DNA from: Myxococcales bacterium UBA1238
Lineage (GTDB): Bacteria; Myxococcota_A; Bradymonadia; UBA7976; UBA1532
Length of the DNA: 15,390 bases
NCBI GenBank assembly: GCA_002309015.1
Contig: DBWM01000020.1
Location: 1-15,390, forward strand
Reading direction: 5' to 3'
The notes beneath the pieces were generated by a model. The model did not search any database and was not told the origin of the DNA. It saw only the letters and a program-made list of their open reading frames with translations. Positions 7,892-15,223 of the stretch are shown in pieces. Made by a program: the position numbers and the translations under genes. Within the stretch, counting starts at the first letter, position 1. Each line of letters begins with the position of its first letter.

Positions 7892-8881
7892 TTGCCTGGA
7901 ATCGGAGTCATCAGCAATCCCAATGCGCGCTTTAACCGCATGTATCCGGGGTTAAAGGATCGCTTAAGTTTTATTGTGGGTTGGGGCGGAGACGTCGCCT
8001 CCACGGGCACGCTTGAAGACGTGGAAAGCACCGCGCAGGCCTTTAAAGATTGCGAAATCGATATGGTCGCCATCAGCGGCGGCGACGGAACGGCGCAGCG
8101 CACGCTCGAAAAACTCCTTAAAGTTTACGGAGATACGCCACTACCGCCCGTATTGCTCCTGCCCACCGGAACGATGAACATGGTGCCCGCGTCGTTCGGC
8201 ATTCACGGCAAAAGCTTAACCGTCCTTTTGCGCATCGTCGCCCGATACCGCCACAACCTGCCCATCCGCTGCATCCGGCGCAACCTGCTCAAGGTCAACG
8301 ATCACTATTCTTTTATGTTCGGCGTAGGCGTCCCCGCTCGCTTTTTGCAGGTTTACAACCAGGGCAACATCTCTCCGCTCGACGGTGCCAAGCTTTTGGG
8401 CAGCTACGTCTGGGACGCGATCAAAGGCGGCAGCGAAAAGCTCACCGATCTCTTCCGCACCGTGAGCATGACCTATTGCATCGACGAAGGCATCCCCCAC
8501 GAGGTCACGCTCAACGCGATGTTCGTCAGCTTCATCGAAGAGGTGGCGCTCAAGTTCAGGATTTGCCCGCGCGCAGGTCAGGATCGCAATGTTTTCGAGA
8601 TCTTACGCTTAAGCGGCGGCACCAGGAACGTCGGTTTTTCGCTTCCCTGGCTCTGGATGGGCAGCCTGCGCAAACTGAACGGCATCGATCGCGATTTAGC
8701 GCGCAAGCTGACGATGACGCTCCAGGAACCCGAACCCTATACCCTCGACGGCGAAGTTTACGCGCCCGAATCGCAGTTTGAGATCACCGCAGGCCCCGAG
8801 CTGCGCTTTGTGGTGCCCGGCCATCCCAAAGGGGATCGCACCGAAGAGATGGGGCCTTTTGGGCTGCAATATATGGTGTAA
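7892..8881 (+). CDS. Diacylglycerol-kinase-family lipid kinase
   Basis: 329 residues. Soluble or membrane-surface enzyme expected to phosphorylate a lipid hydroxyl (diacylglycerol, sphingoid base or similar) with ATP. The family layout is complete. GVISNPNAR (5-13) is the opening strand, ISGGDGT (61-67) is the nucleotide-binding glycine motif, and PTGTMNMVPASFGI (91-104) follows. LDGE (285-288) near the C-terminus supplies the conserved Asp and Glu. The start is TTG 7892 because GGAGGT (7880-7885) is 6 nt upstream and the protein then begins MPGIGVISNP, as is usual for the family. The longer reading from TTG 7847 would add 15 residues with no ribosome site. It opens a cluster with the 649-residue unknown gene 21 nt downstream. 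Substrate cannot be told from sequence. Confidence 0.88.
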   Translation: MPGIGVISNPNARFNRMYPGLKDRLSFIVGWGGDVASTGTLEDVESTAQAFKDCEIDMVAISGGDGTAQRTLEKLLKVYGDTPLPPVLLLPTGTMNMVPASFGIHGKSLTVLLRIVARYRHNLPIRCIRRNLLKVNDHYSFMFGVGVPARFLQVYNQGNISPLDGAKLLGSYVWDAIKGGSEKLTDLFRTVSMTYCIDEGIPHEVTLNAMFVSFIEEVALKFRICPRAGQDRNVFEILRLSGGTRNVGFSLPWLWMGSLRKLNGIDRDLARKLTMTLQEPEPYTLDGEVYAPESQFEITAGPELRFVVPGHPKGDRTEEMGPFGLQYMV

Positions 8882-8902
8882 TTTTTGTAAGGGGTGAACG
8901 CG

Positions 8903-10852
8903 ATGGAGACTTTGCTCGCCTTTGACCGCCAGCCGCTGAACGATCGCCAGATTCTTCGCGCCTTAAAATCAGCAGCCATCCCCGACGAAGCCCCGCCCGG
9001 AGGCGATCCTTTATGGCAGAGCGTGCGCTTCGATGCCGAAAAACTGAAAGAAGCGTTTACGGAGCTTGCGCCCGATTTGCCCAAAGCGCAGGTCGAGGCT
9101 TTTGCCGAGCAGTTTTCCCATAAATATCGCCTCCGCAAAGCGCGCACCGACGATTTAACGCTGCCTCTGCCGCATCACATCAAGCTTTCGCGCGCGATTC
9201 TGGGCGACGCGCTGGGTTCACTCGGAGCCAGACTCTTTCCCACGAGGCAGAGCGCCCTCGGCTGGGCCACCGACGCCGCCCGCGAGCTCATCTTTTTTGG
9301 CAACGGCGTCCAGACCCTCGAATCCCCCTTCGCGATCTGCCGATCCGCCCTCAGACCGAACGCACAGAGCGCCAAACATGCCGAGAGCGACGCCAGGCCC
9401 CAAAAAGAGCGCCCCGTATTGATCGAGCAGGGTCCCGGCGACGCCGCCTACAGCTGGACCGCAAGCGATCTCCTCGAACGCGATCCCTGCTTCTTACGGC
9501 ATGCCAAGCCCCAGTCCGCGCTCCAGAAGTTTCGCCATCACCTGCGCGAGGATCCGCTCGACGGCGCGATGATCGAACTTTTGCGTCCGTTCTTTAACGA
9601 GCGCGTCACCGTGGGCATCCGCGACGCTGCGAGATGGATTTTAGGCTCGCGCCACCCCTGGTTTGACTGGTCGAGAGCGCGATCGCTGCTCGAAGAGAGC
9701 TTCTCGGCAGCGCGGGACACCAACTTCTACACGCCGCGCATCCACCTGTATTTGTATGATTTGAGCATCGACGATGCGCAGCTCGAATTGACTTTAAAGC
9801 GAAACCGCGAATGCGCCGAGGAGCTCGCAAGGCAGTTAAAGAGTTACCTGCCCGACGTTCCCGAGAACACCGTAGAATCCCGGGCGCAGATGTTGGAGCG
9901 CTGCCTCGACTATTACTTTGACTACCCCGATTACGACGGCGAAAAGCTGAGCCTTCACGGTGCGGCCACCCTCTCGAAGTTCGCCAGGCGCGCCCTGAAC
10001 GGTCTGGGCAACCGCATCACCGGCTGGAGCCGCGCTTTACAGTTCAACTCCAATTTCGAGAGCCTCGAGTTCGATCAGGGCTGGTTCCAGCAGCTGCCCA
10101 AGGCCCAGAAGACCGCCTTTTTCGATGCATTGCGCAGAAATCTTCGCGCGGGAGCCGCCCAGATTTACCGACGTCCGCCCATGGCGATTTACGTCTTCCA
10201 CGAGAGTTCCGAAGCGCGGCCCAGAGCCGATGAAACGCTGCTCGACAGTTTCCGGCTTTCAGAAATGCGCGCGCCGCAGCACGCTTTGGCTTTCCAGAAA
10301 TATCCAAAGCTCGCCCAGACGCTGGCCGTCTTTTTTACATTGGCGCTGCGTCACGGACTCGACACCGATCACTATCCCGATTTGCAGCCGCCTTACGCGT
10401 TGCGCGACTTTTTGTTGCTGGGCACATGGGGATACGACACGTGGAACCTTCGGGTGAATCTTTATCGAAACGGCGCCGATCAGGTGCGCATCGAAGTTTT
10501 CCACATCGGTCGTCTGCCGCAGCTTGCGCGCTATAAACCCGGAGAAATGCATTTTAAGGCTGCGATCGCGCGTCAGGCAGCGATGGCGTTCGGTCCATTG
10601 TTTGAACCTTCAACTTTGCGGGCCCTGAGCGTGTTTTTGATGGCGGAGGAGGAGCAAAAAAAGGAAACCCACGATCCCGACGGCCATTTTGCGTGGATGA
10701 AACATGGAGTCGAAGTTTTTCGCAAAGTGGGTCACCAAAGCATTCGCGGGGGGCTCATCAACCTCAGCACCACCTGTGAATCCCTTTTCGACGACGGCGT
10801 AGACGCGCTCGAAACCAGCCTTGAAAAGCTTGAAAGCCTCTTCAAGCGTTAA
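8903..10852 (+). CDS. Large protein of unknown family, cytoplasmic
   Basis: 649 residues without signal peptide or membrane segment, so probably cytoplasmic. It is rich in Leu, Ala, Arg and acidic residues and likely mostly helical, with two better-ordered stretches. One is around 275-345 (IHLYLYDLSIDDAQLELTLKR, then a helix). The other lies in the last third, with PPMAIYVFHES, LLLGTWGYDTWNLRVNLYRN and RIEVFHIGRL. I recognise no nucleotide-binding, nuclease or other catalytic motif. ATG 8903 is preferred over GTG 8894 because AAGGGG (8889-8894) sits 8 nt upstream of the ATG and overlaps the GTG. The gene is 21 nt after the lipid kinase and 26 nt before the dNTPase, so co-transcription is likely. 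Codon use resembles both neighbours, giving no sign of recent transfer. Confidence 0.8.
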   Translation: METLLAFDRQPLNDRQILRALKSAAIPDEAPPGGDPLWQSVRFDAEKLKEAFTELAPDLPKAQVEAFAEQFSHKYRLRKARTDDLTLPLPHHIKLSRAILGDALGSLGARLFPTRQSALGWATDAARELIFFGNGVQTLESPFAICRSALRPNAQSAKHAESDARPQKERPVLIEQGPGDAAYSWTASDLLERDPCFLRHAKPQSALQKFRHHLREDPLDGAMIELLRPFFNERVTVGIRDAARWILGSRHPWFDWSRARSLLEESFSAARDTNFYTPRIHLYLYDLSIDDAQLELTLKRNRECAEELARQLKSYLPDVPENTVESRAQMLERCLDYYFDYPDYDGEKLSLHGAATLSKFARRALNGLGNRITGWSRALQFNSNFESLEFDQGWFQQLPKAQKTAFFDALRRNLRAGAAQIYRRPPMAIYVFHESSEARPRADETLLDSFRLSEMRAPQHALAFQKYPKLAQTLAVFFTLALRHGLDTDHYPDLQPPYALRDFLLLGTWGYDTWNLRVNLYRNGADQVRIEVFHIGRLPQLARYKPGEMHFKAAIARQAAMAFGPLFEPSTLRALSVFLMAEEEQKKETHDPDGHFAWMKHGVEVFRKVGHQSIRGGLINLSTTCESLFDDGVDALETSLEKLESLFKR

Positions 10853-10878
10853 ATCCCTTTCCAGAACATTCAAGCACC

Positions 10879-12075
10879 ATGAACAGCCTTTCCAGCCTTC
10901 GCATGAACGAGGAGCTTTCGCGCCTCACGCATCCTTTTGCGACTCCAACGTTAAGGAGTCTCGGCCGGCGGTTCGACGAGACGCCGGATCCTTTAAGACC
11001 GCTGTTTGAACGCGACGCGCACCGGATTTTACATTCCAACCCCTTCCGACGGATGCGCGCCAAGACCCAGGTTTTTTTCAGTCCCGAAAATGATCACATC
11101 ACCACGCGCATGGATCATTCACTTTACGTGGCGACCATCTCGCAGACGATCTGCAGGGCTCTGAAGTTAAACGACGACCTCGCATATGCGATCGCGCTCG
11201 GTCATGATTTGGGTCATTCGCCTTTTGGTCATCCTGGAGAAAAAGTGTTGGCCAAATTATGGGCCGAAGCGGCACATGAAGAGGTGGATTACACGCATGA
11301 GGGCCAAAGTCTGCGCGTGATCGATCAATTAACGCAGGTGAGCGGTCGCAAGTTTGAAGGGTTAAACCTGACGTACGAAATTCGCGATGGCATTCGTTGT
11401 CATTGTGGCGAGACGACCGAGCGGCTGATCGCACCGCGTCCAAAAAGTGACAGCCGCGATCCGAGCGAGTTTACGGGGCGTCAGACTTTGCCATACACCA
11501 TGGAAGGCTGCGTGGTGCGCATGGCGGATCGCATTTCTTATCTGGGACGCGATTATGATGACGCTCAATTGGCCAAGCTGAGTCAAAAGCTGCCGCCGCT
11601 GCCCAAAGAAGTGCGTGAAGTCTTAGGGTACGACAACCGGACGATCATCAACAGTCTGGTAAGTGATCTGATCGCTCAGAATCAAAAAGAACCTGAGACC
11701 TGTGGATTCAGCAGCGCTGTACATGAAGCTGCATTGTTGTTGCGCGATTACAATTACCGCTACATCTATCAGGATCCTCGTCTGGAGGAATATCGCAGCA
11801 AAACAGACTTCATTTTGATTCAGATCTTCCATGTACTCTATGAATATCTGACTCAAAACGGCCTGGAAGATGTCATGCAGGTAAAAGCGGGACTTCCCGA
11901 TGCGATTTTGCATTTTGCCCAGTTTGTGCAGAGCACGCCGGGTGCAGTTCATCCCAGAGCCGATACGGGCAAGGTCGATCTGGCCCGGCTCGTGATCGAT
12001 TACATCTCGCTCATGTCCGATCATTTTGCGTTCAAAACTTTTGAGTCGCTGGTGCTCCCGCATCCCATTGTTTGA
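10879..12075 (+). CDS. HD-domain dNTP triphosphohydrolase (dGTPase-like)
   Basis: 398 residues. Expected to hydrolyse a dNTP to the deoxynucleoside and triphosphate, in the cytoplasm, controlling nucleotide pools. The dGTPase pattern is clear. RDAHRILHSNPFRRMRAKTQVF is the N-terminal substrate region. H80 (RMDHSLYVA), H109-D110 (ALGHDLGHSPFGHPGE) and D217 (RMADRISYLGRDYDDA) form the metal-binding HD set. YTHEGQSLRVIDQL corresponds to the segment after the active site. ATG 10879 gives the longer form; ATG 10903 (MNEELSRL) is possible, and neither has a good ribosome site, so translation may be coupled to the gene ending at 10852. The second half is less GC-rich than the genes before it. Which dNTP is used, and whether another dNTP activates it, cannot be read from sequence. 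Confidence 0.87.
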   Translation: MNSLSSLRMNEELSRLTHPFATPTLRSLGRRFDETPDPLRPLFERDAHRILHSNPFRRMRAKTQVFFSPENDHITTRMDHSLYVATISQTICRALKLNDDLAYAIALGHDLGHSPFGHPGEKVLAKLWAEAAHEEVDYTHEGQSLRVIDQLTQVSGRKFEGLNLTYEIRDGIRCHCGETTERLIAPRPKSDSRDPSEFTGRQTLPYTMEGCVVRMADRISYLGRDYDDAQLAKLSQKLPPLPKEVREVLGYDNRTIINSLVSDLIAQNQKEPETCGFSSAVHEAALLLRDYNYRYIYQDPRLEEYRSKTDFILIQIFHVLYEYLTQNGLEDVMQVKAGLPDAILHFAQFVQSTPGAVHPRADTGKVDLARLVIDYISLMSDHFAFKTFESLVLPHPIV

Positions 12076-12160
12076 GCTTGATCGGCTCTGCAGTCTTCTG
12101 CAAACTTCCCCCCTTAAAAAGATCGATTCCACCCCAAACCAGAAAGGAAGAGTTTTTGCG

Positions 12161-14209
12161 ATGTCGTTCCAACGGCTGACTCAAACATTATTGTGCCTCT
12201 CCGCAGCCTTTTTTTACGCCTGTGGAAGCGATGACGACGACGACAACGGCCAGGATTCGGCCCTGAACGGTCAGGAAGACGGCGGCAGCAGCTCCGATGC
12301 TTCCCAGAACATTCAAGACAGCCAGAGCGCGGATCAGGATGCCACTTCAGATGCAGGGACGGTCATCGAGCTCCCCTATGCGCGGTTTGAAGTTTCTGAA
12401 GAGATCCAGAGCACGCCATTGGCCATGATCCCCTGGCCAAGCGACCTTTATCGCGACGGGGGCGGGCATCTGAAGATCCCATTTGCGCATCAGCCGAAGA
12501 TACCTCTGCTCGATAACATCATCACCGCCATCGAGGAGTCCACAGGGGGGTTTGGCACTTCATCGACCCTCTATCTTTCGTGCGACGGCGAGATGGACCT
12601 GTCAAAGCTGCCCGCAGACGCCGCATCCTCGATGCTCGAAACTTCCAGCCTGCAGCTCATCAACATCGATCGGAACTCGAACTTTTATGGCGAGCGTTTG
12701 CCGCTCATCTGGAAGTTCAGAGATTCCGAGACCCAATATTTGCCGTCCAACACGCTCTACGTGCGTTTACTGGAAGGATTTGTGCTGCGCCCGAGCACCA
12801 AATACGCGCTGGTACTGAGTCAGAGCGCCGCCAAGCCCACACAGAACTTTCTGGAAGCCATAAAAGCCGAGCGACCGGAAGGTCTGGATCCGCAAGTCTG
12901 GCAAAATTTTGCTCCACTCCGAGATTATCTTTCCGAGCATCCTCTCGAACTCGCTACAGCTTCTGTTTTTACAACCCAGGATCCCGTAGGCGAGCTCTTT
13001 AGGCTTCAGGAATATGTCAATCAGCTACCTGCGCCCGTCATCATCACCGTTGAAAGTAAAGGTATCAGGGAAGGCCGTCCCGACGACTTTGAGCTCTTTA
13101 CAGGTACGTATCAGGCGCCGCGATTTCAGAAGGGTGAAATTCCATATGAGAAAATCGGTGAAGGAGAAATCATCTTTGATGATCAAGGAACGCCCGTGGT
13201 GCAGGGAGAAGAGACTTTACGTTTCGCGCTCTCTGTTCCGCTGACCCAGATGCCTGAAGGCGGTTGGCCGGTGGTTCTTTTCGCGCACGGCACGGGGGGC
13301 AGCTATACCAGTTTCGTGTCGAACGAAGTCGCAGACTTCTGTGCAGCTCAAGGGCTCGCTGTATTGAGCATGGATCAGATCCATCACGGTCCAAGAAGCA
13401 ACGGCGCCTGTTCAAACGGAGATAAAACTTGCGTGACCATGAAATTCTTCAACTTCCTGGTTCCCAAAGCTGCAAGAGACAACCTGCGCCAGTCTGCGGT
13501 CGACTTGATCTCTCTGATGAAGCTCGCGCGCAATTTTTCGATTCCTGAGAACGTCAGTGTCAACGGTGGAGCCGTTCAATTGAATCCTCAAAAGGTCGGG
13601 TTCATGGGCCATTCGCAGGGCAGCTTAAATGGACCTTTATTCCTTGCAGTGGAGCCCTCCATCCCCGGAGGTGTATTGTCCGGAGGCGGCGCGGATCTCG
13701 CGATCAGCCTCGAGCAAAAAAAAGAACCCTACGACATCAGCAAAATGATCACCTCGCTCCTTCAAATCCCTTCGAGCGACGCCATCGATCGATGGCATCC
13801 TGTCATGATGTATCTGCAAATGTTCATCGAGCCGGGCGACGCGATCAACTACGCACAATATTGGTTCGACAACCCTCCTGAAGGTTATAAGCCCAAGAGT
13901 TTGTTCATGACCTCAGGCCTGGAAGATCTTTATACACCCCACGAGACCGCAAACGCCCTCGCAGCTGCCGGGAGAGTCCCCATCATCGGCGAAGTGACCG
14001 ACGAAATTCCTGCACTCACGCTGCTCGGCATTCCGTCCGGCCAGACACCTCCAGTCTCCGGAAATGTCGCCAAAGGCCAGGCTTCAGCCGGCTACGCTCA
14101 ATTTGAACAGGGCGATCACTACGTCGTCTTTAATGACCGCAGCGTGCGAAGAAGATATATCAACTTTTTATTGGATCTGCTGAACAAGAAGATTCCATCG
14201 GTTTATTGA
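12161..14209 (+). CDS. Secreted lipoprotein lipase/esterase (alpha/beta hydrolase)
   Basis: 682 residues. A signal peptide ends in a lipobox-like F18-Y19-A20-C21, followed by GSDDDDD and an Asp/Ser/Gln-rich linker to about residue 65. Residues about 75-330 resemble the N-terminal region of bacterial surface lipases (Lipase_bact_N type, with IPWPSDLYRDGGG). The alpha/beta hydrolase core follows. The oxyanion loop is HGTGG (376-380), the nucleophile is S485 in GHSQG, the acid is D589 (SGLEDLYTP) and the base is H653 (EQGDHYVVF). The triad is complete, so it should be active on esters or lipids at the cell surface. GGAAG (12146-12150) lies 10 nt before ATG 12161; the in-frame stretch upstream belongs to the dNTPase region. 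The asp-rich +2 region (Gly, Ser, then Asp) gives no clear sorting rule outside enterobacteria. A hairpin terminator follows 20 nt after the stop. Confidence 0.85.
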   Translation: MSFQRLTQTLLCLSAAFFYACGSDDDDDNGQDSALNGQEDGGSSSDASQNIQDSQSADQDATSDAGTVIELPYARFEVSEEIQSTPLAMIPWPSDLYRDGGGHLKIPFAHQPKIPLLDNIITAIEESTGGFGTSSTLYLSCDGEMDLSKLPADAASSMLETSSLQLINIDRNSNFYGERLPLIWKFRDSETQYLPSNTLYVRLLEGFVLRPSTKYALVLSQSAAKPTQNFLEAIKAERPEGLDPQVWQNFAPLRDYLSEHPLELATASVFTTQDPVGELFRLQEYVNQLPAPVIITVESKGIREGRPDDFELFTGTYQAPRFQKGEIPYEKIGEGEIIFDDQGTPVVQGEETLRFALSVPLTQMPEGGWPVVLFAHGTGGSYTSFVSNEVADFCAAQGLAVLSMDQIHHGPRSNGACSNGDKTCVTMKFFNFLVPKAARDNLRQSAVDLISLMKLARNFSIPENVSVNGGAVQLNPQKVGFMGHSQGSLNGPLFLAVEPSIPGGVLSGGGADLAISLEQKKEPYDISKMITSLLQIPSSDAIDRWHPVMMYLQMFIEPGDAINYAQYWFDNPPEGYKPKSLFMTSGLEDLYTPHETANALAAAGRVPIIGEVTDEIPALTLLGIPSGQTPPVSGNVAKGQASAGYAQFEQGDHYVVFNDRSVRRRYINFLLDLLNKKIPSVY

Positions 14210-14435
14210 AGGTTCTTTTTTGAAGGGGAACGGCGTCACGCCGTACTTGAAAGTTCAAGTATGGCATGACGCCGTTTTTGTTTAAACTTTAAAGTTCTTG
14301 TTTGGAGTGGAACGCGTTTTTGTTGAACTTGAAAGTTCTTGTTTGAAGTGGAACGGATTTTTTCTGAACTTGAAAGTTCTGGAACGGTGTGGAACAGATT
14401 TTTATGGAACTTGAAGGTTCTTTTTTGAAGGGGAA
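14204..14435 (+). repeat. Six-copy tandem repeat with 41-bp period
   Basis: Units begin at 14204, 14245, 14286, 14327, 14368 and 14409, exactly 41 bp apart; the sixth is partial. The common core is a 14-nt inverted repeat, GAACTTGAAAGTTC (6-bp arms, 2-nt centre), perfect in units four and five (14325-14338, 14366-14379) and degenerate elsewhere. The second half of a unit carries GTGGAACG and a T-run. The outer copies share an identical 25-nt stretch (14206-14230 and 14411-14435, 205 bp apart, five periods). The first unit overlaps the lipase stop codon (14207-14209). There are no unique spacers, so this is not a CRISPR array. Confidence 0.85.
14229..14279 (+). terminator. Rho-independent terminator after the lipase gene
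   Basis: Arms at 14229-14251 and 14254-14276 pair over 23 positions, with only one C/A mismatch and one G/U wobble. The base is GC-rich (AACGGCGTC against GACGCCGTT), the apex AT-rich. TTTTT follows at 14275-14279. It sits 20 nt after the lipase stop and spans repeat units one and two. On the opposite strand no T-run follows the stem, so it should act in the + direction only. Confidence 0.85.
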
Positions 14436-14545
14436 TGATCTAACTCAAGTTTCCATCGTTCAGAATGCATCGCGCGCTGCTCTTTAAGGTCCTTTTCTTT
14501 ACAAGATCTTGATCGATTGCGAGATCCTTTCCCCATATTTTTGAA

Positions 14546-14597
14546 GCAGAGAGGATAAGAAACCCCGCTTCCGGGCGGGGTTTCTCACCCTCTCTGC
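14546..14597. other. Two-tier hairpin, possible bidirectional terminator
   Basis: The outer arms GCAGAGAGG (14546-14554) and CCTCTCTGC (14589-14597) pair perfectly. The inner arms GAAACCCCGC (14559-14568) and GCGGGGTTTC (14575-14584) also pair perfectly around a 6-nt loop, TTCCGG. A symmetric 4-by-4 internal loop separates the two stems. The inner stem with A-run and T-run edges looks like terminators between converging genes. The outer stem is extra and argues for a longer structured element. Confidence 0.7.
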
Positions 14598-14619
14598 ACT
14601 CTCCCCGTTTCCCCAACGG

Positions 14620-14640
14620 CGGAGGGCTCGCCGCCCTCCG
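14620..14640. other. GC-rich perfect hairpin
   Basis: CGGAGGGC (14620-14627) and GCCCTCCG (14633-14640) pair perfectly over 8 bp around the loop TCGCC. No T-run follows on either strand, so it is not an ordinary terminator. It lies 22 nt from the two-tier hairpin. Confidence 0.65.
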
Positions 14641-14729
14641 GACCTCCCGCGAAATGCGTTCGACGGCAACGGCGAAGGGGCGTCGTTGCCTGCCTTTCTT
14701 TCTTCTTCTGGCATCGTGAATGGAGGGTG

Positions 14730-14773
14730 TTGCGCTCAGTTTCGTTCGCATACGCGAACAAAACCGCGCGCAA
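14730..14773. other. 44-nt symmetrical three-stem hairpin
   Basis: Three nested stems: TTGCGC/GCGCAA (14730-14735, 14768-14773), GTTT/AAAC (14739-14742, 14761-14764) and GTTCGC/GCGAAC (14744-14749, 14754-14759). The loop is ATAC. The internal loops are symmetric, 3 by 3 and 1 by 1. All 16 stem pairs are Watson-Crick. There is no T-run. Confidence 0.65.
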
Positions 14774-14785
14774 CCGAATCCCGGG

Positions 14786-14833
14786 GGCGCAGCGATCATG
14801 AAAAAATGCGGGATCGCGAAACTTCGCTGCGCC
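14786..14833. other. Inverted repeat with alternative stem
   Basis: The outer arms GGCGCAGCG (14786-14794) and CGCTGCGCC (14825-14833) pair perfectly over 9 bp. A competing 6-bp stem, GCGATC (14792-14797) with GATCGC (14812-14817), shares three bases with the outer left arm, so the full forms exclude each other. No reading frame is controlled by it in a way I can see. Confidence 0.55.
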
Positions 14834-14847
14834 AATGGGGGATCTGG

Positions 14848-14903
14848 GGACGTCTCGCGGCCTGGTGAGGCCGTTTGGAGGTTGCTTGAGGACGTCTCGC
14901 GGC
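14848..14903 (+). repeat. Direct repeat of a 14-mer, 42 bp apart
   Basis: GGACGTCTCGCGGC occurs at 14848-14861 and again, identical, at 14890-14903. The first copy runs into the hairpin CGGCCT/AGGCCG (14858-14863, 14868-14873); the second copy has no such hairpin. The shared 8-mer CTCGCGGC also starts both 108-bp repeats downstream (14925 and 15048), giving four copies in 200 bp. Confidence 0.6.
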
Positions 14904-14924
14904 ATCAGGATCGATCGAGGGAGG

Positions 14925-15032
14925 CTCGCGGCTTTACTTTGATTGACAAGTTCCCTTCCGGTCGCTTCGCGGCCACCAATACCTGCGGGGATGGCTTCGA
15001 GATCTCTTTTTTTAGGGATTAATTGTTTCAAG
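14925..15032 (+). repeat. 108-bp direct repeat, copy A
   Basis: It begins CTCGCGGCTTTACTTTGATT and ends GTTTCAAG. It is the same length as copy B with 17 differences counted by eye (about 84% identity). It contains the hairpin GGTCGC/GCGGCC (14960-14965, 14969-14974; loop TTC, one G-U pair) and a T7 run at 15006-15012. In one + frame it reads GFTLIDKFPSGRFAATNTC then GDGFEISFFRD, ending at TAA 15020-15022. Confidence 0.8.
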
Positions 15033-15047
15033 ATGACTCCATCCAAT

Positions 15048-15155
15048 CTCGCGGCTTTACTTTGATTTACAAGTCCCCTTCCGGCGCCTGCGGCGCCACC
15101 AACACCTGCGGGGAAGGCTTTGAGATCTCCTTTTTTCGAGACTTATGGTTTCAAG
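15048..15155 (+). repeat. 108-bp direct repeat, copy B
   Basis: It starts 123 bp after copy A with no indel between copies. Its hairpin is GGCGCC/GGCGCC (15083-15088, 15092-15097; loop TGC), a perfect 6-bp stem. Compared with copy A, two base pairs have flipped on both sides and one G-U has become G-C. The same + frame reads GFTLIYKSPSGACGATNTC then GEGFEISFFRD, with no stop where copy A has TAA. Confidence 0.8.
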
Positions 15156-15223
15156 CCCGCTCTACCGAAGCTCAACCCCACCCCCGAAAAGCAAAGTCCC
15201 CCAAGTACTCGCCCCGCACCATA

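Noticed and set aside
10879..12075. Assigning the dNTPase as a phage-defence gene
   Set aside because: The sequence shows only a standard dGTPase-like HD enzyme next to a lipid kinase. No other defence gene or island mark is present, so this is kept as a question only.
14204..14435. CRISPR array
   Set aside because: The 41-bp units are directly adjacent and degenerate, with no unique spacers of constant length and no cas genes nearby.
14720..15022. Open + frame of 100 codons containing repeat copy A
   Set aside because: No ribosome site, Arg/Gly-rich composition and several hairpins across it. The repeated peptide is noted under the 108-bp repeats but does not make a convincing gene.
14440..15046. 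Overlapping - strand frames in the gene-free region
   Set aside because: Low-complexity Arg/Pro/Gly products, no start signals, and mutual overlap. Expected from GC-rich noncoding DNA.
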